From Fibrobacteria bacterium (GTDB lineage: Bacteria > Fibrobacterota > Fibrobacteria > UBA11236), in assembly GCA_025360005.1 (NCBI GenBank), contig JANYDA010000026.1:33705-97704 (forward strand): a stretch of DNA of 64,000 nucleotides. The letters run 5' to 3'. Within the stretch, counting starts at the first letter, position 1, and each line of letters opens with the position of its first letter. A program made the position numbers and the translations under genes. Below, in pieces: positions 8,696-16,855 of this stretch. Under the pieces are notes generated by a model. The model had not been told where the DNA came from. It saw only the letters and a program-made list of their open reading frames with translations, and did no database searches.

Positions 8696-8724
8696 AACAT
8701 ACCAGATATTTCATGAAAAGTCAA
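8696..8724 (-). promoter_or_regulatory. Promoter and palindromic operator of the toxin-antitoxin operon
   Basis: On the minus strand TTGACT (8724-8719), a 17-nt spacer and TATGTT (8701-8696) form a near-consensus sigma70 promoter. The gap to the antitoxin ATG is 6 nt, so the transcript is probably leaderless. The spacer contains the perfect 10-bp palindrome TTTCATGAAA (8717-8708), placed where a bound antitoxin would block RNA polymerase. Autoregulation is inferred from this layout. Confidence 0.7.
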
Positions 8725-8755
8725 GAAGTCCGGTGTTGCGGGTATTTCCCCAAAA

Positions 8756-9565
8756 CTACAGCGGATCCGCGCAGCCGGGAATCCCATAGTCAATGGGCGC
8801 CAGGATGGTAGGATGGTCGCCGCATACTTTGCACTCCGGATCCCTTTGGCCGCGGCTCTCGCGGAAGCGCATGGACAGGGCATCGTAGATGAGCAGTCGA
8901 TCGGTGAGCAAATCCCCCTTGCCCAAGAGGAACTTCAAGGCTTCCGTAGCCTGGATGGTGCCCAAGGTGCCCGCAACCACGCCCAGGATGCCGGCTTCCG
9001 CGCAGCTGGGCACGGAGCCCGCGGGAGGAGGCTCGCGGAACAGACAGCGGTAGCAGCGGCTTTTGCGCGGGACAACGGTCATGGCCTGGCCTTCAAAGCG
9101 CAGGATGCCCGCATGCGAGAAGGCCTTCCCGGCGATCACGCAGGCATCGTTCACCAGGAACTTGGTGGGGAAATTATCGCTCCCGTCGATGACGAAATCG
9201 TATCCGGAGATGATCCCCACCGCATTACCCGCGTCCAGGTAACCGGGATGTTCCTGCACTTTCACGTCGGGATTGATCTGGGCGATTTTCTCGCGGGCGG
9301 ATTGCAGCTTGGACCGCCCCACGTCAGCGGTGAAATGGATGATTTGGCGCTGCAGGTTGGAATCGTCCACCACATCGCCCTCGACGATGCCGATAGTGCC
9401 CACCCCGGCCGCGGCCAGGTAATACAGGGTAGGGGAGCCCAGGCCTCCGGCGCCGATGCAAAGAACCTTTGAGGCCAGCAGCTTACGCTGTCCCTGGAAA
9501 CCCACTTCGGTGAGGATGAGATGCCGCATGTAACGGCGCATCTGGCTTTCGGAAAAAATCGCCAT
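8756..9565 (-). CDS. moeB: MoeB/ThiF family sulfur-carrier adenylyltransferase
   Basis: A 269-aa E1-like enzyme. The nucleotide-binding loop IGAGGLGSP lies at residues 37-45, the Asp and Arg of the adenylation site lie in VVDDSNLQRQIIH, and the zinc site is CYRC plus CKVC near the C-terminus. Enzymes of this family adenylate the C-terminal glycine of ubiquitin-like sulfur carriers (MoaD, ThiS, CysO). There is no rhodanese domain, unlike MoeZ. It follows cysK by 12 bp in the rrf2-cysH-cysK-moeB operon, so it may serve sulfur transfer into cysteine, thiamine or molybdopterin. No carrier protein gene lies next to it, so the symbol marks the family rather than a proven substrate. Confidence 0.9.
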   Translation of the reverse strand: MAIFSESQMRRYMRHLILTEVGFQGQRKLLASKVLCIGAGGLGSPTLYYLAAAGVGTIGIVEGDVVDDSNLQRQIIHFTADVGRSKLQSAREKIAQINPDVKVQEHPGYLDAGNAVGIISGYDFVIDGSDNFPTKFLVNDACVIAGKAFSHAGILRFEGQAMTVVPRKSRCYRCLFREPPPAGSVPSCAEAGILGVVAGTLGTIQATEALKFLLGKGDLLTDRLLIYDALSMRFRESRGQRDPECKVCGDHPTILAPIDYGIPGCADPL

Positions 9566-9577
9566 GGCGGAACGCCC

Positions 9578-10513
9578 TCAGCCTCCGTACAGGGAGGTGC
9601 TCAAATACCTTTCTCCGGTATCGCACGCCAAGGTCACCAGCGTCTTGCCCGCTGACTCCGGGCGCTTGCCAACTTCGCATAGGGCGCGCACATTAGCTCC
9701 CGTGGAGATGCCCGCCAGGATGCCTTCCTCCCGCGCCAGTCGGCGGCTCATGGCCAGCGCTTCTTCATTGCTGACGCGGATCACCTCATCGTAAATCTTC
9801 GTGTTCAGCACCTTGGGCACAAAGCCCGCGCCGATTCCCTGGATCTCATGCCAGCCGGGCTTCCCGCCGCTCAGCACGCAGGATGCGGCCGGCTCCACGG
9901 CGATAATGCGCACGGCCGGATTGCGCGCCTTGAGGACTTCTCCTACGCCGGTAATGGTACCGCCCGTGCCCACGCCGGCCAAAAAAACATCCACCTTGCC
10001 CGCGGTCGCATCCCAGATCTCCTCCGCGGTCCAGCGCCGATGGGCGTCGGGATTGGCCGGGTTGTCGAATTGCTGGGGCATGAAGCAATCCTTGCGGGCA
10101 CGCATCATATCCTTGGCTTTTTCGATGGCGCCGGCCATACCTTGATGGGCCGGGGTCAATACCAGCTCGGCCCCATAGGCCTGCAGCAGGGTGCGTCGTT
10201 CCGGACTCATGGCTTCCGGCATCACCAGCACGGATTTATAGCCCTTGACCGCGGCTATCCAGGCCAAGGCTATCCCGGTATTGCCGCTGGTGGGTTCCAG
10301 GATGGTCATGCCGGGCTTGAGCTTGCCGGCTTTTTCCGCTTCCTGGATCATGTTGAGTGCGATGCGATCCTTGAGGGAACCGCCCGGATTGCGTTGATCG
10401 AACTTGACCAGGAACAGCGCGTCCGCGCGCGGCGTCACCTTGTTCAATTTCACCAGGGGCGTATTGCCGACCATCTCAGTGAGATCACGGAAATATTTCA
10501 TGCCGTTATCCAT
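9578..10513 (-). CDS. cysK: Cysteine synthase A (O-acetylserine sulfhydrylase)
   Basis: A 311-aa PLP enzyme of fold type II that makes cysteine from O-acetylserine and sulfide. The PLP lysine is K48 in NPGGSLKDR, the substrate loop is EPTSGNTGIA, and the phosphate-binding loop is GVGTGGTITG. The reading frame is open upstream to 10714 inside cysH, but homology begins at MKYFRDLTEMVGNTPL. I use the ATG at 10513, which has GAGG 11 nt upstream overlapping the cysH stop; the ATG at 10501 is an alternative. The close spacing to cysH (13 bp) and moeB (12 bp) supports one operon. CysK partners the Rrf2 regulator CymR in Firmicutes, and an Rrf2 protein heads this operon. Confidence 0.95.
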   Translation of the reverse strand: MDNGMKYFRDLTEMVGNTPLVKLNKVTPRADALFLVKFDQRNPGGSLKDRIALNMIQEAEKAGKLKPGMTILEPTSGNTGIALAWIAAVKGYKSVLVMPEAMSPERRTLLQAYGAELVLTPAHQGMAGAIEKAKDMMRARKDCFMPQQFDNPANPDAHRRWTAEEIWDATAGKVDVFLAGVGTGGTITGVGEVLKARNPAVRIIAVEPAASCVLSGGKPGWHEIQGIGAGFVPKVLNTKIYDEVIRVSNEEALAMSRRLAREEGILAGISTGANVRALCEVGKRPESAGKTLVTLACDTGERYLSTSLYGG

Positions 10514-10526
10514 GCTTTTGCCGACC

Positions 10527-11315
10527 TCAGGGTTCATAATCCAGATGCAGTCCGCATTCCGTCTTGGCGTCCCCCACCCAGCGGCCCGAGCGGGGATCGT
10601 TGGGATCCAAAGGCTTGCTGGTGCAGGTGACGGGGCTGCAACCGATGCTGGAATAGCCTTCTTTGGCAAGCGAATGCTCGGGCACTTCCCTGATTTGCAG
10701 GTAGAGTTCCACATCGTGGGCGGGCCAATCCGCGAACGGGCAGATTTTCAGCTTGCCCTTCTGGACATGGACAAAGGGCGTATGGGAACGGGAGTCGCTT
10801 TGATCGCGGCGCAGGCCTGTCAGAAAGGCTTTCACGTCGCTCCGGCCCAGGAACGCGGCCTGCACACCCACCTTATTGATGGCGCAGCAGGCATTGGTGT
10901 CCATGATGGCAAGGCTTCCATCCTTTTGCGCGGCATAGCGCCGGTTATCGGGTTCAAAGGAGCGCGATTCGCGCAAGTCCAACTTAAAGGCCGAGGTCAA
11001 GATATCCCGGTAGGCGAGCGTTTCCGGGAAGTGGAAGGACGTGTCGATGAAGAACACCCGCACGTCTATGCCAAGGCGGTACAAGTGGTGCAATAACAGT
11101 CCGGCATCCCGCCCGAAAGAAGTAGTGGCGATGAGATCCTTGCCGAAGATGGCGAAGGCCTTGCGGATGCGTTCGTCCGCATTCAAGGAAGCGAATTCGC
11201 GATCCAGATCCCCGGCCATGGCTTCCAGGCTGCCCGGGATTGCCGGACCGGATGCGCGGGGGGCGTCCAAGGCCCCTTTAGGGTCCGTTCCGGCGGGGAT
11301 ATCCTGATGATTCAT
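10527..11315 (-). CDS. cysH: Adenylyl-sulfate/phosphoadenylyl-sulfate reductase
   Basis: A 262-aa assimilatory reductase that converts activated sulfate to sulfite using thioredoxin. The catalytic Cys is in KTECGLH near the C-terminus. The CC pair (NACCAINK) and a second Cys pair mark the [4Fe-4S] type, which usually prefers APS. The PP-loop region begins TTSFGRDAG. The second pair is unusual: the sequence reads GCSPVTC, a CX4C spacing, where homologs I know have CX2C (for example GCAPCT). The gene is the second of the rrf2-cysH-cysK-moeB operon, 16 bp after rrf2. Substrate choice (APS or PAPS) is inferred from the cluster cysteines. Confidence 0.93.
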   Translation of the reverse strand: MNHQDIPAGTDPKGALDAPRASGPAIPGSLEAMAGDLDREFASLNADERIRKAFAIFGKDLIATTSFGRDAGLLLHHLYRLGIDVRVFFIDTSFHFPETLAYRDILTSAFKLDLRESRSFEPDNRRYAAQKDGSLAIMDTNACCAINKVGVQAAFLGRSDVKAFLTGLRRDQSDSRSHTPFVHVQKGKLKICPFADWPAHDVELYLQIREVPEHSLAKEGYSSIGCSPVTCTSKPLDPNDPRSGRWVGDAKTECGLHLDYEP

Positions 11316-11331
11316 TTTATACCATTACTCG

Positions 11332-11772
11332 TTACAGATAATACATAGGCACAGGTTCCAGCTGTTGCTTCGCCTTTTCGGCAAGCTGGGCCAGCGTGAT
11401 CGATTCCAGTTTCTTATCGACCAGATCCCGACCCTCCTGGAAGAGACGGTGCAAAAGGTTGGTGACGATTTCGTTGCCGCCCTCGATCTCGGCGCAGGGA
11501 AGGATCTCGCCTTCCGTGGCTTTGATCACGCGTGCGAGCGTGATGTTTTCCGGCAGCTCGGCCAATTGGTAGCCGCCTAGCTTGCCGCGCGCGCCTCTGA
11601 CCAGGCCCACGCTTTTCATCAGAATGGCTATCTGTTCCAGGAACTTGAAAGGAATGTTGTATTCCTTGGCGATTTCCCGGAGGTGGATGGGCTTGGACGG
11701 CCAATCCTTGCTCTTAATGGCCAACCCGGTCAGAAAGTGCAACGTATACATGGTTTTGGACGTGACCTTCAT
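11332..11772 (-). CDS. Rrf2 family transcriptional regulator, possible cysteine-metabolism repressor
   Basis: A 146-aa Rrf2-type winged-helix protein, starting MKVTSKTMYTLHFLTGLA with the recognition-helix region REIAKEYNIPFKFLEQIA and the wing VRGARGKLGGYQL. Only one Cys (LPCAEI) is present where IscR and NsrR carry three cluster ligands, so it probably lacks an Fe-S cluster, like CymR. Heading an operon with cysH and cysK, it most likely senses cysteine status, perhaps by binding CysK as CymR does in Bacillus; this is inferred. The frame is open back to 11913, but homology and the promoter position fix the ATG at 11772. No Shine-Dalgarno is seen and a -10 ends 6 nt upstream. Confidence 0.87.
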   Translation of the reverse strand: MKVTSKTMYTLHFLTGLAIKSKDWPSKPIHLREIAKEYNIPFKFLEQIAILMKSVGLVRGARGKLGGYQLAELPENITLARVIKATEGEILPCAEIEGGNEIVTNLLHRLFQEGRDLVDKKLESITLAQLAEKAKQQLEPVPMYYL

Positions 11773-11778
11773 TTGAGC

Positions 11779-11802
11779 AATATAACATATAAAACTGATA
11801 TG
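11779..11802 (-). promoter_or_regulatory. Candidate promoter and operator of the rrf2-cys operon
   Basis: On the minus strand TATATT (11784-11779) ends 6 nt before the rrf2 ATG. Overlapping it upstream is an AT-rich dyad CATAT-N7-ATATG (11802-11786), a plausible self-regulation site for the Rrf2 protein. The -35 is poor (TAGTGC at 17-nt spacing). A second short inverted repeat, CTCTTC-A-GAAGAG, lies at 11825-11837. Function is inferred from position. Confidence 0.45.
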
Positions 11803-11924
11803 CACTATATGGTAAGGCTGAAGGCTCTTCAGAAGAGTCGAATTCAAATTGAAAAAGGCGAAATCACAGCCTAATTGAACAGCCCCTTTCATTTTCCACT
11901 TTGCATTTTGCACTTTGCATAGCC

Positions 11925-13820
11925 ATGGCTGCCCCTTCGATCATAAATCGCCTGACGCCCGCCACCATTCACAAAATAGCCGCCGGCGAGGTGATTGAGC
12001 GTCCCGCGAACGTGGTCAAGGAATTGGCTGAGAACGCCCTGGATGCCGGTGCCGCCAAAATCGTCATCTCCATCGAAGAGGGCGGCCTGGATATGATCAA
12101 GGTGAGCGACAACGGGAAAGGGATGGTGCGGGAAGATGCCATGATCGCCTGGCTGCCGCATACCACCAGCAAGATCCGCGAGATGGAGGATCTCCAATAT
12201 GTGGCCAGCTACGGATTCCGGGGGGAGGCGTTATGCAGCATGGCCGCGGTGGCGGAGCTTACCATCGAGACGCGGCACGCCTCGGAGCCCACCGGCGTAA
12301 GCGTGACCATTTCCGATTCCCTGGAAACGGAGACGCGGGAGATCCCGCGCAATCCCGGAACCACCATCACGGTCCGGAACCTGTTCCAGCACAATCCTGC
12401 GCGGCGCAAATTCATGGGGTCCGGAAAGAACGAAGCCGGACGCATCATGAACATGCTCAGCCGCGTGGCTTTGGCGCATCCCGGCACGGGTTTCCGCGTT
12501 ACCGATAAGGGCCGCGAGATCCTCTCCTTGACGGAAGGCACGTTGAAGCATCGCGTAGGAGAAGTGCTCGGCTTCAACATCACCAATGATCTGGTGCCGG
12601 TGGAATGGAGCGACAGCGCCAACGGCGGGCCGGGCTCCATCCATGTGGAAGGCTTCGTGTGCACGCCGCAACAGGCCCGGCTGCGATCCACCCATCAATA
12701 CTTCTACATCAACCGCCGCAATATCCAGAGCGGGCTCATCTCGCGTTCGCTTTCGCAAAGCTACGACGCGCTGCCGCCGGGGCGCTTTCCCATGGCGGTG
12801 TTGTTCCTGACCATGCCCACCGAAGAGGTGGACGTCAACGTGCATCCCGCCAAGAAAGAAGTCCGTTTCCTCAATGAGAGCCGCATCTATTGGGCCATCA
12901 GCCAGGCGGTGAAAACCGCGCTGCGGAAAATGGTCGATGCTCCGGTGCTGGATCTGGCCGGCCGCTTACCGGCATTGGAAAGCGAGCCGGTTCCGGGTTT
13001 CGCGGTCCCGCATGCGGAGCCGTCCCCGTTGACGCTCTCTGAGCGCGCCGACATGCCGCCCCCTTTTGCCTATAAGGCCGCCGAGCCCGTGGAACCGCGC
13101 CTGGAGGAGACCCCGGAATCGCGCTTCAACCAGATCCGCCTTTTCCCGGCGGAAGCCCGCCAGGCCTCGCAATCGGTTTCGCGTTTCTTCCCCGATTCGG
13201 ACGCGCCCTCTTCGCTCCATCCGGCCAAGTCGCGGCCCCCGGAGGTTCCCTACCTGCAATTGCACAATGGCTTCGTGCTCTTTGGGGTGGAGAGCGGGCT
13301 GATGATGGTGAACCAACAGGCCGCGCATGAGCGCATCCTTTATGAGAAGGCCGTGGAGGAATTACGCCAGCCGGGCCGGTTCTCCTCGCAACAGTTGCTT
13401 TTCCCGGAAGTGCTGGAGTTCCCACCGGGCGATTCCCTTTTCCTGGAGGAACATCTCGATCGCCTGCAAGCGTTGGGGTTCGATCTGGAATCCTTCGGCG
13501 GCAATACCTTCCAGCTCCGCGGCCTGCCCATGGAGGTCAAACCGGATCAGGCGCGCCGCGTGGTCCATGAACTGGTCGACGGCCTGTTACGTCCCGAACG
13601 CGGCGCGGGGCAGTCCCGCGGCGAAGACTTCCAACAACGCCTGGCCAAGGTCTATTCCCGGGTCACCTCGGTTAAGCTGGGAGAGCGGTTGGATTACCCG
13701 CAAGTCTCGGCTTTAATCGACGGGCTTTTTGCTACCCAGAACCCTTACGTCTCGCCCGGCGGCGCTCCTATAGTCGTCCGCTTTTCCATGGAAGAGATCC
13801 GCAGGAAGTTCGGGCTTTGA
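11925..13820 (+). CDS. mutL: DNA mismatch repair protein MutL (endonuclease motif degenerate)
   Basis: A 631-aa protein. The N-terminal GHKL ATPase is intact: IAAGEV, ELAENALDAGA, DNGKGM and GFRGEAL. A Pro-rich linker (about 345-440) leads to the C-terminal dimerisation domain with a clamp-binding-like QQLLFP. The metal site of nicking MutLs is altered: DQHAX2EX4E reads N463-Q-Q465-AAHERILYE, the CPHGRP position reads S610-P-G-G-A-P, and the ACK position reads SRV. So this MutL probably lacks nicking activity. The ATG at 11925 is chosen by homology; no clear Shine-Dalgarno is present, and the upstream DNA is a low-complexity TTTGCA/TTTCCA tract. It is divergent from rrf2. Confidence 0.94.
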   Translation: MAAPSIINRLTPATIHKIAAGEVIERPANVVKELAENALDAGAAKIVISIEEGGLDMIKVSDNGKGMVREDAMIAWLPHTTSKIREMEDLQYVASYGFRGEALCSMAAVAELTIETRHASEPTGVSVTISDSLETETREIPRNPGTTITVRNLFQHNPARRKFMGSGKNEAGRIMNMLSRVALAHPGTGFRVTDKGREILSLTEGTLKHRVGEVLGFNITNDLVPVEWSDSANGGPGSIHVEGFVCTPQQARLRSTHQYFYINRRNIQSGLISRSLSQSYDALPPGRFPMAVLFLTMPTEEVDVNVHPAKKEVRFLNESRIYWAISQAVKTALRKMVDAPVLDLAGRLPALESEPVPGFAVPHAEPSPLTLSERADMPPPFAYKAAEPVEPRLEETPESRFNQIRLFPAEARQASQSVSRFFPDSDAPSSLHPAKSRPPEVPYLQLHNGFVLFGVESGLMMVNQQAAHERILYEKAVEELRQPGRFSSQQLLFPEVLEFPPGDSLFLEEHLDRLQALGFDLESFGGNTFQLRGLPMEVKPDQARRVVHELVDGLLRPERGAGQSRGEDFQQRLAKVYSRVTSVKLGERLDYPQVSALIDGLFATQNPYVSPGGAPIVVRFSMEEIRRKFGL

Positions 13821-13823
13821 TCT

Positions 13824-15086
13824 TCATTTCACGGTAAACATGCTGTCCGACGGCGGGTCCACTTCCATGGTGATGTTCTTGAATTCGTCGTGCAGCCCGG
13901 CATTGTGGGTTTGCAGGCCGATGGGTCCTTTGTGCCCGGCGGTGCGATCGGTATATTTGATGAGTTCCACCCCCTTGCAAGGGGCGTCCCCGTTGGCGTC
14001 CTGTTGGCAACAGGCCAAGCGCATCACGCCGGCGGTCTGGCGGGCAAGGATTTCGCATTGACTCCATTTGGTTTCATCGATGGATGCCGTACCTACCCTG
14101 GCACCGCTGATGTTTCCGGGTTTTCCAGGCCGGTAATCCCACATGTAACCCCGGGGGGGCTGGACTTGGATGGCTCCCAGGGCGTCATTGGGCGGCGGGC
14201 GCGAGCCCCAAAAGAGAAAGCAAGGCATATGGGCGGCCCCGGCCGTTCGGGGCAACTGCCGGACGCTGAAGATGATGCGGAAATCTCCGTAGTCTTCTAC
14301 GGAGGCGAGGGTCCCCCTGACCGTCCCCATCATATGCAAGGCGCCATTCACGATGGTCCAAGTTCCGCTCGCCTCCCCCAAGGTCTTTCCCGAAGAGGGA
14401 AGCCAGCCGTTCAAAGTCTTCCCATCGAATAAGAGGGAGACCTTTTCCCCCGGAGCGGCCAACACCACGAAATCGTTCGAGTCCTTTTCCGCGGCGGGTT
14501 GGTAGGTGGCGGTAGCGTAGCCGGCCTTGGAGATCAGCAATGCCGAAGGAATGGCCACCTTGGCTAACGCCACGAAGGCTGTCCGGGAATTTTGGGCCTG
14601 CGCACCGGTTCCGGAACTTCCCGGTTCCCGCCGTTCCGATAGGACGGTTTTCCAAGTTGCCGTGAAAGCCGCAGTGGAAAGGCGCAAGAACACAACATGG
14701 CCGCCGCCCCGTTGCGGCGGGGCCAGGGAATTGCGGCCTGCCGACAAATCCATTTCCCGCGCCGGCTCCAATCGGAACCCCTTGGCGTCGAACCATTCCG
14801 CGCGCGCGCGCGCGGAGGCGGGGACGGTCACGGAAAAAACGCCCCGGGAAAAATCCAGAGTGACGTTTTGCGCCAAGACATCTCCGGGAGAAACGCCGAC
14901 ACTGCCGCTGTAAATGTGGAAGGAACCGTCCGCGCTGGAACGGGCGCAGGTGGTCGGGCTTGCCTGCAGACAGATCTGCGCGTCGGAAATGGGAGCCCAG
15001 CCCTTGTTCACGACCTTGCCCGAAACGTCCAGGGCCAGGATGGGCAGGGCCGATGCGAACAGGGCCGCCAATATCAATCGAGTCAT
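13824..15086 (-). CDS. Secreted DUF1080 (3-keto-disaccharide hydrolase-like) protein
   Basis: A 420-aa exported protein with a signal peptide (MTRLILAALFASALPILA, cleavage near residue 18). Residues about 19-110 look like a carboxypeptidase-regulatory-like beta domain (DVSGKVVNKGWAPISDAQ). Residues about 215-415 are a DUF1080 concanavalin-like domain, recognised by LLFDGKTLNGWLP, then WTIVNGALHMMG, GAIQVQPPRGYMWDY and GPIGLQTHNAG. DUF1080 proteins act on, or bind, modified glycans; some are 3-keto-glycoside hydrolases. In this organism a role in polysaccharide use is likely but unproven. The gene lies 3 bp after the convergent mutL stop. Confidence 0.82.
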   Translation of the reverse strand: MTRLILAALFASALPILALDVSGKVVNKGWAPISDAQICLQASPTTCARSSADGSFHIYSGSVGVSPGDVLAQNVTLDFSRGVFSVTVPASARARAEWFDAKGFRLEPAREMDLSAGRNSLAPPQRGGGHVVFLRLSTAAFTATWKTVLSERREPGSSGTGAQAQNSRTAFVALAKVAIPSALLISKAGYATATYQPAAEKDSNDFVVLAAPGEKVSLLFDGKTLNGWLPSSGKTLGEASGTWTIVNGALHMMGTVRGTLASVEDYGDFRIIFSVRQLPRTAGAAHMPCFLFWGSRPPPNDALGAIQVQPPRGYMWDYRPGKPGNISGARVGTASIDETKWSQCEILARQTAGVMRLACCQQDANGDAPCKGVELIKYTDRTAGHKGPIGLQTHNAGLHDEFKNITMEVDPPSDSMFTVK

Positions 15087-15308
15087 TTTTCTCCCTTACC
15101 CCGCCTCCGTTCCCAGTCTACCGCGGAGAAACGGGAAAGGATGGCCAAGCCGGACCGATTGCGCTGGCATTCTGCCAACGGTGATTGGGACAGGCAAGGG
15201 CCCGGTTCGCCTCATCCGCTTCGTTCTTCCCCTTTCTTCCCCTTGTTTTCTTCTGTCCTCGCGCTTTCGCGCTAAAGTATCATCGCTCCGGAACCGACAA
15301 ACGGAAGG

Positions 15309-15947
15309 ATGAGATCCATTCTTAAAACCCTGCTGGCCGTCGTCCTGGGGTTGGGTGTTCCAGTCCTGGACTCGCATGCCAAACCTACCGTGGCCTTCCT
15401 CGGCCTAAGCCGGGAATCCGATCCCCGCTACAGCGAGGCCATCACTCGGCGCATCCAATTGGAATTGGGCGCCGACACTTCGCTTTTCTCATTTTCCCGG
15501 GAAGCCATCGGCATGCTCTTCGCCAAGGGCCTGTTGCAAGATCCGGAAGCGGATCCCCAGGACATGCTCAAGCTCTCCGGGGTGTTGGGCGCGCAGTACT
15601 ATGCTTTCGGGAGCTTGGAACCGGTGGCCATGGAAAGCAAGCGGGCGCGTTGGAAGCCTTGGTCCATCAAGGTGAAATGGACGCAAGGCATGCGTTTGCG
15701 CATTCTTGACGGCGCCAACGGCAATGTGGTCTATGACGGCCTGGTGAAAGCGGAAATCCCGGAAGACGCCTACTTCACGGCACCGGATGCCAAGTTCGGG
15801 CCCATGGCACCGTTGGAACGGGATAATTACCTGCGGACCATGAGCGTGGCCATTTCCGTGGAGTCCGCCAAGGCCGTGGCCAAGGCATTAAAAGAAAAGG
15901 CCGCTGGCGCGGCCGGTGGTGCGGAGGCCAAACCCTCAGGAGGCTGA
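15309..15947 (+). CDS. Exported protein of unknown function
   Basis: A 212-aa protein with a signal peptide (MRSILKTLLAVVLGLGVPVLDSHA). The mature part begins KPTVAFLGLSRESDPRYSEAITRRIQLEL and includes LLQDPEADPQDMLKLSGVLGAQYYAFGSLE, a layout that recalls periplasmic CsgG/TolB-N/LpoB-like domains in which a variable N-terminal strand is followed by a sensor-like alpha/beta core. I cannot name a family with confidence. The C-terminus is Ala/Gly/Lys rich. GGAAGG abuts the ATG. It stands alone between a convergent zinc-ribbon gene and a divergent DUF1080 gene; about 220 bp upstream hold the promoter, with TAAAGT at 15273 a possible -10. Confidence 0.65.
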   Translation: MRSILKTLLAVVLGLGVPVLDSHAKPTVAFLGLSRESDPRYSEAITRRIQLELGADTSLFSFSREAIGMLFAKGLLQDPEADPQDMLKLSGVLGAQYYAFGSLEPVAMESKRARWKPWSIKVKWTQGMRLRILDGANGNVVYDGLVKAEIPEDAYFTAPDAKFGPMAPLERDNYLRTMSVAISVESAKAVAKALKEKAAGAAGGAEAKPSGG

Positions 15948-15999
15948 GAGGCCAGGCCGGATATACCGAGACCGGCCCCAATGGGCCGGCAATCCCGAT

Positions 16000-16722
16000 T
16001 CACATCATGTCTTCTTTCCATACGAGGATGCTGCCGCAGCTCTCGCATGTGAGCAGAGCATTTTTTTTGCTGATCTCGATCACGCGTTGGGGCGTCTGGG
16101 TGCGGTTGCAGACCAAGCAGGCTTTTTGGGTGCGGTTGATTGCGGCGATCACGTTGGGATTCCCGCGGCGCTTGACCACGCGGTCGTAAACGGCCAGAAC
16201 CTTCTTGTTGATCTTGTTACGGGGCGCTTCCGCTTTGCCGGTTTCCGAAGCCATCCTGTCTTCGATGCCGTTCAACTCTTCCGAAAGCTTGTTCAGCTCC
16301 GGCCCGTTGGTATCCAGCACCGTCTTGTAGGCGATGTCTGCGGTTTCCTTTTCCTTGAGCAGGTTCTCGAGGATCTGCTGGAAATGGATGACGTTGGCTT
16401 GCGCATTGTCGATGTTGCGCTTATGGGTGGCGATTTCCAGATGCACCGCATCGTACTCGCGATTGGTGCTGATGGCTTCCAGGCGATGATTGCTCTCCGT
16501 GAGGGCCGTCTGCTCTTGCGCCGCCATGTCCTGGTTCTCGGTAATCTTGGCTTTGGTCTCGGCGATGGCTGCGTTGGTCTTTTCCGAGTTGGTCTTTTCC
16601 CGTTCGATGTCGTCCTTGAGCGTCTGGATCCGGACGGGAAGGTCCTTCTTTGTGAGCTTAAGTTCGTAGACCTTCTTGTCCACCGCTGAGAGCTCTAAAA
16701 GGTACTGTAAATCCTCTTGCAT
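16000..16722 (-). CDS. C4-type zinc-ribbon coiled-coil protein (DUF164/CdsZ-like)
   Basis: A 240-aa protein. Residues 1-170 are a long charged coiled coil (MQEDLQYLLELSAVDKKVYE at the start). Residues about 195-235 hold two CxxC pairs, CLVC and CESC, forming the zinc ribbon of the zf-RING_7 family, with RRGNPNVIAAI before it as usual. Homologs in many Gram-negative bacteria are annotated only as zinc ribbon proteins; in Chlamydia a homolog (CdsZ) helps assembly of the type III secretion base. Here there is no secretion cluster next to it. It reads toward the exported protein gene and starts 258 bp from pth. Confidence 0.85.
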   Translation of the reverse strand: MQEDLQYLLELSAVDKKVYELKLTKKDLPVRIQTLKDDIEREKTNSEKTNAAIAETKAKITENQDMAAQEQTALTESNHRLEAISTNREYDAVHLEIATHKRNIDNAQANVIHFQQILENLLKEKETADIAYKTVLDTNGPELNKLSEELNGIEDRMASETGKAEAPRNKINKKVLAVYDRVVKRRGNPNVIAAINRTQKACLVCNRTQTPQRVIEISKKNALLTCESCGSILVWKEDMM

Positions 16723-16820
16723 CCTGAATACCTGACTTTAAGTGGGTGAGACTCCCTGCTCTGGGGTTGTTTTGCAAACTCCAAAACAGGTCGCGTCGAA
16801 AATCCTACATGACAAACTAG

Positions 16821-16855
16821 AAAAAACCTCACGAGCGAACGCGCACGCGGGTTTT
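16821..16855 (-). terminator. Rho-independent terminator after pth
   Basis: On the minus strand, about 125 nt beyond the pth stop, the arms AAAACC and GGTTTT enclose an inner GCG-CGTT-CGC stem, and the hairpin runs into TTTTTTC. It would end the tRNA-Gln/rplY/pth transcript before the next promoter. The stem has bulges, so confidence is moderate. The rest of the 16723-16980 gap shows no gene. Confidence 0.5.

Noticed and set aside
10514..10714. Upstream extension of the cysK reading frame
   Set aside because: It lies inside cysH and has no similarity to cysteine synthase; homology begins at the ATG near 10513 or 10501.
11881..11924. Repeated TTTGCA/TTTCCA tract before mutL as a regulatory repeat or CRISPR-like element
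   Set aside because: The copies are only 6-10 nt, irregular and few; it looks like low-complexity spacer DNA.
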